This document shows, in pieces, positions 1-5,627 of a stretch of DNA of 15,515 nucleotides. Each line of letters starts with the position of its first letter. Positions within the stretch are counted from its first letter, which is position 1. Location of the stretch: assembly GCA_038251315.1 (NCBI GenBank), contig JBBSBK010000092.1, forward strand, positions 1-15,515. The letters run 5' to 3'. A model generated the notes under the pieces. It was given only the letters and a program-made list of their open reading frames with translations. It did no database searches and was not told the origin of the DNA. The DNA comes from JBBKXP01 sp038251315 (GTDB lineage Bacteria > Pseudomonadota > Alphaproteobacteria > Rhodobacterales > Rhodobacteraceae). The position numbers and the translations under genes are program-made.

Positions 1-1092
1 AAAACCGGGCTTATCACAGTCGAGGCTGGCGTGCCGATCGCGACCCTTGCCGCGATCTGTGCGCCCAAAGGCTGGCTGCCCCCGGTCATGCCCGGCACCG
101 GCTTTGCCACCGTCGGCGGCTGCATCGCGATGGACGTGCATGGCAAAAACCACCACGGCGCGGGGTCGTTTGGCCAGCATGTGACGGCCATGACCCTGAT
201 CCAGAACGGCAAGCCCCGCGCGATCACGCCCAAGGACAAGACGCTTTGGGCTGCCACCATCGGCGGGCTTGGCCAGACAGGGATCATCGCGCAGGCGACG
301 TTGCAATTGATGGCCTGCAAAGGCGATGTTATGATGGTCACCGAACGCCGGGCCGAGGATTGGGCCGAACATATCGCCCTGTTGGACGCCTCCGATGCCA
401 CCTACTGCGTCGGCTGGATCGACGCGACTGCGACCGGTGTGAAACTGGGGCGCGGCATACTCGAGGAGGCCGAAACCGGTGGCGGGTTGGTCCCTGCCCC
501 GAAACCGGCCAAGAAGGTGCCGTTCAACGCCCCGAACTTTGCCCTGTCCGCCCCCATAGTGCGCGCCTTCAACGCCGCCTATTTCCGGCGTGTCCCCCAA
601 GCGGGCCGTACCGTCGTCAAGCCGATCCAGGATTTCTTTTTCCCGCTCGACCGGATTCACGACTGGAACAAACTTTACGGCAAACGCGGATTTCACCAGT
701 TTCAATGCGTCGTGCCGCTGGCCGCGCAATCTGCATTGCGCGAGATGCTGGAACTGATCGCAGGTTCCGGCCTTGCGTCCCCTCTTGCGGTGTTGAAACG
801 CATGGGGCCGGGCCGTGCGGGCATGATGTCGTTCCCGATGGAAGGCTACACGCTGGCCGTCGATTTCCCGAACCGCGACGCTGCCCGCGACCTGATTGCG
901 GCACTTGAAGACATGACTATCGACGCGGGGGGCCGCATCTATCTTGCCAAGGACGCGCTGGCGACCGGGCCACGGGTCAAGGCGATGTATCCCGAACATG
1001 CCGCTTGGGCCAAAGTTGCCAACGCCGCCGACCCCGATCACACACTGGAAACCGACCTGATCCGCCGACTCGATTTAAGGAGCGCGACATGA
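1..1092 (+). CDS. dprE1: DprE1-like decaprenylphosphoryl-ribose 2'-oxidase, FAD-binding (5' end missing)
   Basis: Oxidises the 2'-OH of polyprenyl-phosphoryl-ribose, the first half of epimerisation to polyprenyl-phosphoryl-arabinose. The reading frame is open from base 1, so the gene enters from the left. 363 residues are visible, against about 460 in mycobacterial DprE1, so roughly 90-100 N-terminal residues are missing. The GTG at 31 is internal to the FAD domain and is not taken as the start. Seen: the VGG...DVHGKNHH..GSFG segment of the FAD-binding domain (about nt 109-171), then a C-terminal substrate domain with FFFPLDRIHDWN, MSFPMEGYTLAVDFP and RIYLAKD. I recall the M. tuberculosis protein well enough to align these. 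The equivalents of Tyr415 and Lys418 are kept (Lys at nt 949-951), but the equivalent of Cys387 is Ala (nt 856-858). The stop overlaps the next start (ATGA), so the pair is probably translationally coupled. Family assignment is strong; the exact lipid substrate is inferred. Confidence 0.9.
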   Translation, partial: KTGLITVEAGVPIATLAAICAPKGWLPPVMPGTGFATVGGCIAMDVHGKNHHGAGSFGQHVTAMTLIQNGKPRAITPKDKTLWAATIGGLGQTGIIAQATLQLMACKGDVMMVTERRAEDWAEHIALLDASDATYCVGWIDATATGVKLGRGILEEAETGGGLVPAPKPAKKVPFNAPNFALSAPIVRAFNAAYFRRVPQAGRTVVKPIQDFFFPLDRIHDWNKLYGKRGFHQFQCVVPLAAQSALREMLELIAGSGLASPLAVLKRMGPGRAGMMSFPMEGYTLAVDFPNRDAARDLIAALEDMTIDAGGRIYLAKDALATGPRVKAMYPEHAAWAKVANAADPDHTLETDLIRRLDLRSAT

Positions 1093-1826
1093 CCGAAACC
1101 TGGATCATCCTCGGGGCCACGTCCGGCATCGCCCGCGCATTCGCCCGCCAGCAGGCGGCAGCGGGCCATGCCCTGATCCTGTGCGGGCGCGACATGGCCG
1201 ACATCGCGGCAACCGCAGCCGATTGCGGGACGCGGGGGGCACCGCTGGCCGAAGTCATGCCATTGGACGTGCGCGACGCCGCGACGTTCCAGCCGATCCT
1301 TGATCTGGCGGCGCGGCAATCGGGCGTGCTGAACGCCGCCGTTTTCGTCGGCACGATGCCCGAACAGTCCGTCATCGACGCCGATCCGTCCCTGATCGAC
1401 GGAGTTATCACCGACAGTTTCAGCGGCCCGGCGCGATTTCTGACCATGCTTGCCCCGATGCTGGAAGAACGCGGCAGCGGCGCCATTGCCGGGGTCGGGT
1501 CGGTCGCGGGGGATCGCGGGCGCTTGGGCAACTACGTTTACGGCGCGGCCAAGGCCGGGTTCGCCACCTATCTGTCGGGCCTGCGCAACCGCTTGGGCCG
1601 GTCGGGCGTGCATGTGATGACGGTCAAACCGGGGCCGGTGGATACGGCGATGACGTGGGGCCTGCCGTCGATGCCCTTTATGACCACGCCCGAAGGTGTG
1701 GCGCGTGACATCGCCAAGGGACTGAAGAAAAAGCGCAACGTGATCTATACCGCCGGCATCTGGCGGCTGGTGATGCTGGTGATCCGGTCGGTACCAGAGC
1801 CGATCTTTAAAAAGCTCAAGATCTGA
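1089..1826 (+). CDS. dprE2: DprE2-like short-chain dehydrogenase/reductase
   Basis: Probable NAD(P)H-dependent reductase that reduces the 2-keto intermediate made by the preceding oxidase to the arabino form. The 245-residue protein starts at the ATG at 1089, inside the stop of the oxidase gene. The frame is open further upstream, but there it runs through the oxidase gene. Seen: the Rossmann nucleotide motif GATSGIA at residues 9-15, D60 in the LDV segment, and the catalytic triad as S138 (GSVAG), Y151 and K155 (YGAAK), followed by PGPVDT at 181-186. A hydrophobic C-terminal stretch (about 223-235) ending in a basic tail could bring the enzyme to the membrane, which suits a lipid-linked substrate. 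SDR membership is certain; the DprE2 role rests mainly on coupling to the DprE1-like gene. Confidence 0.88.
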   Translation: MTETWIILGATSGIARAFARQQAAAGHALILCGRDMADIAATAADCGTRGAPLAEVMPLDVRDAATFQPILDLAARQSGVLNAAVFVGTMPEQSVIDADPSLIDGVITDSFSGPARFLTMLAPMLEERGSGAIAGVGSVAGDRGRLGNYVYGAAKAGFATYLSGLRNRLGRSGVHVMTVKPGPVDTAMTWGLPSMPFMTTPEGVARDIAKGLKKKRNVIYTAGIWRLVMLVIRSVPEPIFKKLKI

Positions 1827-1833
1827 CCGGGCG

Positions 1834-1853
1834 CGATTTCCACGTGGAAATCG
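1834..1853. repeat. Perfect 20-bp palindrome after the dprE2-like gene
   Basis: Two 10-bp arms (CGATTTCCAC / GTGGAAATCG) meet with no spacer, centred on CACGTG. It starts 7 bp after the plus-strand stop. No T tract follows on either side, so it is not a classical intrinsic terminator. It may be a protein-binding site or a Rho-assisted or 3'-stabilising hairpin. Confidence 0.7.
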
Positions 1854-1856
1854 ACA

Positions 1857-1876
1857 CGGACTTCATGTGAAGTCCG
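1857..1876. terminator. Hairpin between convergent genes, possible weak bidirectional terminator
   Basis: Perfect 9-bp arms CGGACTTCA / TGAAGTCCG enclose a 2-nt loop. The element lies 3 bp beyond the stop of the minus-strand HAD-UbiA gene. Only three T residues follow on the plus strand (1879-1881) and none in a tract on the minus strand, so terminator strength is doubtful. Its position between two convergent stops fits transcript ending. Confidence 0.5.
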
Positions 1877-1879
1877 CCT

Positions 1880-3313
1880 TTAGAACCCGAACCACTGTTG
1901 CCATAGCCCTGCCGCGTAAAACATCAGCGACAGCGTGATCAGCAACAGCCCGATCCCGCGCTTGTCCTTCAGGGCAAAAACAATCGGATCGTAATCCTGC
2001 TTGCCGTAATACCCCAGCCGGATCATCCGGAACAGCCACGCCGCAATCGGGAACAGGGCCACCCACATCAGCCATTGCGTCGGATACAGGGTGCGGGCCT
2101 GTTCGCTGAACGAATACATGAAAAAGATCAACAGCGCCCCGGCCATGCCCAGACCTGCCACATTGACCAGATCGCTGCGGTCGGGCCGGCCATAGCCGCG
2201 CCCCGGCAGGCGGGCGTCACTGGTGGCAAGGGTCAATTCGTTCAGCCGCTTGACCGCGCCCAGGGTGATGAACACCGGAAAGATGAACACCAGCATGAAC
2301 CCCGAAGCGGCGACGCCGGTGGCGGCGGCCCCGGCGACGACGCGCAGGGTATACAGACTGGCCAGGGTAGCGATATCGACCCAGCGCATCCGTTTCAGTT
2401 TCAGCGAATAGGCCAGCGACAGGACCATGTAGAGGATCACGACGCCGAGGAACGCGGCGCCAAGCGCCGCACCTATGACCAGCGCTATCACACCCAAGAC
2501 GGCGCTGGTCGCCATCCCGACACCAATCGGCACCGCGCCGCTGGCAAAGGGGCGGCGCTGCTTGGTCGGGTGCAGTCGGTCGGCCTCGAGGTCGAGCAGG
2601 TCGTTGACGATATAGATGCAGGACGCTGCAGCAGAAAATGCAGCGACGCCCGCCAGCACCAGCACCAGCAGCGACAGGCGGAAATCATGTGCCGCGATCA
2701 TCGGCAGGATGAGCAGGATGTTCTTGACCCATTGGTGCGGGCGCAGGGCGCGTGCCAGATCGCGGGCGCGCCATCCGCCTGCGACAGCGGTGCTGTCGAT
2801 CCCGCGCGCCTGCAACCGGGCGGCGGCCCCGCCTGCCGCGCCCACGATGATCGCATGGCTGCTGTGTTCCCAAATCGCCATGTCCGACCGATCGTTTCCG
2901 GCATAGATGAACCCGCCTTCGCCATAGGCAGCGACAAGGACGGCAGCCTTGTCGCGCCCCTTGAGGTTGGTCACGCCATCCGAGGCCAGCGTGCCCTTCA
3001 TCCCGAACTGCGCGGCAAGCGGGATGACAAGGGCGATATCGGACGCCGAGGCGAGGATCACCTCGCGCCCTTCGGCCTGCGCCCCCCTGGCCATCGCGAC
3101 GATGTCGGGATTGACCGGCAGCAAATCGAGACGCAGCGGCGCGATCCGGGCCAGAGCGGCCTTGAGCGCGGCGCGGTCGTTGAATTTTGTCACTGCGGCG
3201 CGCAGCGTTGCCAACGGGGCACGCCCCATGCCACCCCAGAAGGTCTCGAGTAACATGTCGGTTTTCAGGAACGTCCCGTCGACGTCCAGCACCAGCGGGC
3301 GGGTGTCGGTCAT
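1880..3313 (-). CDS. HAD phosphatase-UbiA prenyltransferase fusion (probable decaprenyl-phosphate phosphoribosyltransferase)
   Basis: 477-residue two-domain protein. The N-terminal HAD domain (about 1-165) shows motif I DVDGT (D10, D12), motif II with S89 (LASAS), a motif III lysine near K118 or K122, and motif IV GNDRSD (D141, D144). The C-terminal UbiA domain (about 185-477) has RPHQWVKN at 191-198, the metal/diphosphate motif N237-D238-x2-D241-x3-D245 followed by HPTKQRRP, and a later YSLKLKRM...D motif, with about eight or nine hydrophobic segments. This pattern matches DPPR synthases, which join phosphoribose from PRPP to polyprenyl phosphate. The HAD half could remove the 5'-phosphate of that product (inference). 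The ATG at 3313 was chosen because GGGAG lies just upstream, inside the end of the transglycosylase gene, and the HAD motif starts directly after it. Probably cotranscribed with that gene. Confidence 0.88.
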   Translation of the reverse strand: MTDTRPLVLDVDGTFLKTDMLLETFWGGMGRAPLATLRAAVTKFNDRAALKAALARIAPLRLDLLPVNPDIVAMARGAQAEGREVILASASDIALVIPLAAQFGMKGTLASDGVTNLKGRDKAAVLVAAYGEGGFIYAGNDRSDMAIWEHSSHAIIVGAAGGAAARLQARGIDSTAVAGGWRARDLARALRPHQWVKNILLILPMIAAHDFRLSLLVLVLAGVAAFSAAASCIYIVNDLLDLEADRLHPTKQRRPFASGAVPIGVGMATSAVLGVIALVIGAALGAAFLGVVILYMVLSLAYSLKLKRMRWVDIATLASLYTLRVVAGAAATGVAASGFMLVFIFPVFITLGAVKRLNELTLATSDARLPGRGYGRPDRSDLVNVAGLGMAGALLIFFMYSFSEQARTLYPTQWLMWVALFPIAAWLFRMIRLGYYGKQDYDPIVFALKDKRGIGLLLITLSLMFYAAGLWQQWFGF

Positions 3314-3315
3314 TG

Positions 3316-4173
3316 TCAGCTCCCGTTCACCGCGAACACGCAGCCATCCGTCATCAGGATCGGCGGGGTCTGGCACAGGCCGCGCGCGACGTTCCATGCG
3401 GCCAGCACCTTTGGCACATAGGCGCGGGTTTCAGCGAATGGCGGCACGCCCGCGTTGTCGCGCACCGAACCTTCGCCAGAATTATAGGCGGCGATCACCA
3501 AAATGGGGTCGCGGTCGAAATGATTCATCAGCCAGTCAAGATAGGCCACGCCGCCCTTGATGTTCGCGGTCGCGGTCAGTGGCGTGATGACGCCGAACCG
3601 GGTCGCGGTATCGGGCATCAGTTGCATCAGCCCCTGCGCGCCCGACCGGCTGACGGCGTCAGATTGTCCGGCGCTTTCGACCGAAATCACCGCAAGGACG
3701 AGCGCGGGTGATACCTGGGTGCCGACGGTGGCGGCCAGAATATCGCGCCCGTGCAGTTTGGCGATTTCCTGCAAGCCTTGCAGTCGGGGGCCCTGTATCG
3801 CTTTGCCCGACGGGGCATTGGCCATTTCGCGCAGCGCCAGTTCCAGCCGTCCAGGGCCGCTGTCGGCCAGCGCCGGCGACACGGCCTCCCAGAACCACTC
3901 GACGCCGCTGGGCGCGATTGCGGGCGATCCGGCATTGGCGGGGCGCCCGGTGACTTGCGGCAAGGCACCCGCGGTGCCAGCGACGGCTGGTCCCGAGGGG
4001 CTAGAGGGCGGGCGCGGGGCGACCTGGACGGTGATCCGGTTCGTCGTGCCGGGCGCCGGAACCGTCACCCGGCGAAAGGTAAAATCGCCCTGCAGGCGGC
4101 CACCTTCGGCCTGAACGGCCGACGCCACGCACAACAAAGCCAACCCGATTGCGATTCCCAAGTGCCGCTTCAT
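3316..4173 (-). CDS. Secreted lytic transglycosylase, SLT domain
   Basis: Cleaves the MurNAc-GlcNAc bond of peptidoglycan in the periplasm. 285 residues. The N-terminus is a Sec signal peptide with a basic start (MKRH), a hydrophobic core and probable cleavage after VQA (residue 22). Residues about 36-90 are rich in Pro, Gly and Ala, a likely flexible linker. The SLT domain spans about 145-260: catalytic Glu166 in ISVESAG, GLMQLMP at 181-187, AYNSGEG at 229-235, and ETRAYVPKVL at 248-257. Two Cys near the C-terminus (267, 278) could form a disulfide. The ATG at 4173 fits the signal peptide; the ribosome site is weak. It is divergent from the pilin genes, so it could open the wall for the pilus, but it is also the first gene of the unit with HAD-UbiA. 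Family call is firm; the pilus role is inference. Confidence 0.9.
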   Translation of the reverse strand: MKRHLGIAIGLALLCVASAVQAEGGRLQGDFTFRRVTVPAPGTTNRITVQVAPRPPSSPSGPAVAGTAGALPQVTGRPANAGSPAIAPSGVEWFWEAVSPALADSGPGRLELALREMANAPSGKAIQGPRLQGLQEIAKLHGRDILAATVGTQVSPALVLAVISVESAGQSDAVSRSGAQGLMQLMPDTATRFGVITPLTATANIKGGVAYLDWLMNHFDRDPILVIAAYNSGEGSVRDNAGVPPFAETRAYVPKVLAAWNVARGLCQTPPILMTDGCVFAVNGS

Positions 4174-4307
4174 GCGGTGACTGCCCTGCCTTGGTTTATT
4201 ATTGGTTGCATCTATCGCAAATTTCCGGGTCCATTTCCAGCATGCCGGACCGGAATCGCCAAATTGTTGCCCAATTAGGTCGAAATCGGCAACGGTTCAG
4301 ATCGGCT

Positions 4308-4322
4308 TTAACAGAAAATTAA
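4308..4322. promoter_or_regulatory. Putative CtrA-binding box TTAA-N7-TTAA
   Basis: The sequence TTAACAGAAAATTAA has two TTAA half-sites exactly 7 bp apart, the known consensus of the alphaproteobacterial cell-cycle regulator CtrA. It sits in the AT-rich core, 207 bp before the first pilin start and 134 bp from the transglycosylase start. In Caulobacter the Flp-type pilin gene pilA is activated by CtrA, so the position makes functional sense. A TTAA at 4497-4500 near the first pilin is at most a half-site. Confidence 0.6.
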
Positions 4323-4516
4323 AAAATTGTTTTGTTATTTGTCAATAGGTTGATCGATTTTACCACACAATTTGGGGTTGATGCAAAATTGCACGAAACC
4401 GGTCAAATTCCCGCCCCAATCAGGGGGCTATATCGGCCCATCCAAGTCGTGGACCGCACCAAGAAGAGGCCGGTGCGGGAAGAAGCGGCTAAGGACTTAA
4501 CCCGAGTAAACCCCTG

Positions 4517-4523
4517 AGGAGGG
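4517..4523 (+). promoter_or_regulatory. Strong Shine-Dalgarno of first flp gene
   Basis: AGGAGGG lies 6 nt before the ATG at 4530, nearly full anti-Shine-Dalgarno complementarity. The other pilin genes carry only GGAG (4732-4735, 4945-4948, 5331-5334). This suggests the first copy is the most strongly translated. Confidence 0.75.
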
Positions 4524-4529
4524 ACACAA

Positions 4530-4715
4530 ATGCTGAATTTCATGAAAAACTTCCGCGCCGACGAAGATGGCGCTGTCACCGTTGACTGGGTCGTGCTGAC
4601 CGCCGCCATCGTCGGCCTCGGCATCGCCGTGATGACCACTGTCGGCACCTCGACGACCGGCGTGAGCGACAAGATCGGCGTCGCGATGGACGCGGTCGAA
4701 GTCGCAACCTACTAA
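4530..4715 (+). CDS. flp: Flp-type pilin, copy 1
   Basis: Structural subunit of the Tad (type IVc) pilus. The 61-residue prepilin has a short charged leader ending in DEDG (residues 11-14), then AVTVDWVVLTAA. Cleavage by the prepilin peptidase is expected after G14, leaving a 47-residue mature pilin with a hydrophobic helix (about 16-42) and a short C-terminal tail ending in TY. At mature positions 5-6, where Flp pilins classically carry Glu-Tyr, this one has Asp19-Trp20. A strong AGGAGGG precedes the start. The first of three closely spaced pilin genes that end at the terminator near 5163-5200; the protein differs from copy 2 only at residue 5 (Met against Ile). Confidence 0.95.
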   Translation: MLNFMKNFRADEDGAVTVDWVVLTAAIVGLGIAVMTTVGTSTTGVSDKIGVAMDAVEVATY

Positions 4716-4741
4716 TATCAACCTGAACCCTGGAGAAAAAC

Positions 4742-4927
4742 ATGCTGAACTTCATCAAAAACTTCCGCGCCGACGAAGATGGCGCTGTCACCGTTGACTG
4801 GGTCGTGCTGACCGCCGCCATCGTCGGCCTCGGCATCGCTGTGATGACCACTGTCGGCACCTCGACGACCGGCGTGAGCGACAAGATCGGCGTCGCGATG
4901 GACGCGGTCGAGGTCGCAACCTACTAG
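4742..4927 (+). CDS. flp: Flp-type pilin, copy 2 (near-identical duplicate)
   Basis: 61-residue prepilin with the same leader (DEDG, cut after G14), Asp-Trp at mature 5-6 and hydrophobic helix as copy 1. Base by base, copies 1 and 2 differ at only five of 186 positions: one changes an amino acid (residue 5, in the leader), three are silent, and one changes the stop from TAA to TAG. The mature proteins are therefore identical. GGAG lies 6 nt before the ATG. The 26-bp gap after copy 1 shows no terminator, so the two are cotranscribed. The pattern points to a recent tandem duplication or ongoing gene conversion, raising the dose of the major pilin. Confidence 0.95.
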   Translation: MLNFIKNFRADEDGAVTVDWVVLTAAIVGLGIAVMTTVGTSTTGVSDKIGVAMDAVEVATY

Positions 4928-4955
4928 ACGAAGCCAACAATGCTGGAGACGACAC

Positions 4956-5141
4956 ATGCTCAACTTCATCAAGACCTTCGCCGCCGACGAAGATGGCGCC
5001 GTCACCGTTGACTGGGTCGTGCTGACCGCCGCCGTCGTCGGCATCGGCATCGCCGTCATGACTACGATCGGTGGTGCGACCACTTCACTGGGTGAAAAGA
5101 TCAGCGCGCAATTGAACGCGCAGACGATCGCCACCTACTAA
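4956..5141 (+). CDS. flp: Flp-type pilin, copy 3
   Basis: 61-residue prepilin, identical to copies 1 and 2 over the cleavage site and early helix (DEDGAVTVDWVVLTAA) but divergent in the second half (TIGGATTSLGEKISAQLNAQ), while keeping the terminal ATY. Cleavage after G14 gives a 47-residue mature subunit. GGAG precedes the ATG by 7 nt. It is the last gene before the intrinsic terminator. Because the exposed C-terminal half is what changes, it may be an older duplicate with altered surface or a minor subunit; which copy dominates cannot be told from sequence. Confidence 0.95.
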   Translation: MLNFIKTFAADEDGAVTVDWVVLTAAVVGIGIAVMTTIGGATTSLGEKISAQLNAQTIATY

Positions 5142-5162
5142 GGCGGCTCCAAAAACCATCGA

Positions 5163-5200
5163 AGGGACCGCACATCGCACGTGCGGTCCTTTTTCTTTTT
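5163..5200 (+). terminator. Intrinsic terminator after flp copy 3
   Basis: A perfect 9-bp GC-rich stem, GGACCGCAC (5165-5173) with GTGCGGTCC (5181-5189), a 7-nt loop, extended by weaker pairs at the base, is followed at once by ten T residues interrupted by one C. This is a textbook Rho-independent terminator 22 bp after the stop of the third pilin gene. It separates the main pilin transcript from flp copy 4 and the assembly genes. Confidence 0.92.
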
Positions 5201-5225
5201 CGCACCGGTTTCGTTTTCGCACCGG
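5197..5225. repeat. 12-bp direct repeat upstream of flp copy 4
   Basis: TTTTCGCACCGG occurs at 5197-5208 and again at 5214-5225, a 17-bp spacing. The first copy overlaps the terminator T tract. It could be a regulator site for the fourth pilin or a small duplication; no promoter hexamers can be matched to it with confidence. Confidence 0.5.
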
Positions 5226-5341
5226 CTTTCTCGGCCGGTCACGCGACAGCCCAAAACGGCCATGCAAAACCCTGATTTGCGACACATTTCGGGGCTAATC
5301 ACGGACAAAAGAACAACCCAAGACAGCATAGGAGTTATGCC

Positions 5342-5527
5342 ATGACACACTTTCTGCAAAACTTCCGGCGCGATCAGGACGGCGCCGTGACCGTTGACTG
5401 GGTCGTGCTGACGGCGGCCATCGTCGCACTCTCGGTCACAGTCATGGCGACCATCAGCCGGAGCGCTTTGGACGAATCCACCGGACTTGGGGCGTACATC
5501 GGCTCAATCTCAGTCAGCACCTTCTAG
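5342..5527 (+). CDS. flp: Flp-type pilin, divergent copy 4
   Basis: 61-residue Flp prepilin. It keeps the leader pattern (DQDG, residues 11-14), the cleavage site and the AVTVDWVVLTAAIV helix start, but the rest differs from the other three copies (TISRSALDESTGLGAYIGSI) and it ends in TF instead of TY. Cleavage after G14 and the Asp-Trp pair at mature 5-6 are retained. GGAG lies 7 nt before the ATG. It stands alone, 200 bp after copy 3 and behind a strong terminator, 142 bp before cpaB. It is probably expressed at a different level, perhaps with the assembly genes, and may be a minor or alternative subunit. Confidence 0.93.
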   Translation: MTHFLQNFRRDQDGAVTVDWVVLTAAIVALSVTVMATISRSALDESTGLGAYIGSISVSTF

Positions 5528-5627
5528 GCGGTTCGGCAGAACGCCGGGCTGCGAAATCCACCGGCCCGCCATCCAGTGTCCACGGTTTGGCCACAATCTG
5601 CTGGCAGACTGTGCGACAATCGAAAAG

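Larger units (their letters stand above)
4174..4529. promoter_or_regulatory. Divergent control region between transglycosylase and flp genes
   Basis: 356 bp without a convincing gene. It holds an AT-rich core (about 4305-4395) unlike the GC-rich surroundings, a CtrA-type box (4308-4322), a GAATC site (GANTC, the CcrM methylation motif) at 4253-4257, and a 7-bp hairpin with arms 4454-4460 and 4472-4478 in the probable flp leader. On the minus strand AATAAT (4203-4198) could be a -10 for the transglycosylase, without a clear -35. No good sigma-70 pair is evident for flp. A 61-codon frame at 4332-4517 has no start signal and no family features and is not counted. Confidence 0.7.
4530..5141 (+). 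repeat. Tandem pilin gene repeat, about 212-214 bp period
   Basis: Three head-to-tail coding repeats start at 4530, 4742 and 4956. Units 1 and 2 are about 97% identical; unit 3 is similar mainly in its first half. A 23-nt core, from ACCGTTGACTGG to CGTGCTGAC, is shared by these three genes and by the fourth pilin at 5342. Such repeats are prone to expansion, loss and assembly collapse. Confidence 0.9.

Noticed and set aside
1005..1088. Longer N-terminus for the SDR gene
   Set aside because: It would lie fully inside the DprE1-like gene and add 28 basic residues before the Rossmann motif; the ATGA overlap is the usual arrangement.
2075..3253. 392-codon plus-strand open frame opposite HAD-UbiA
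   Set aside because: The antisense product is rich in Gln, Arg, His and Asp with no family motifs, whereas the minus-strand protein has full HAD and UbiA motifs.
4339..4367. Sigma-70 promoter starting at TTGTCA for flp
   Set aside because: No acceptable -10 lies at 16-18 bp; the hexamer match is probably due to AT-rich composition.
4332..4517. 61-codon plus-strand frame in the flp control region
   Set aside because: Non-ATG start, no ribosome site, no recognisable motif, lies over the AT-rich regulatory core and leader hairpin.
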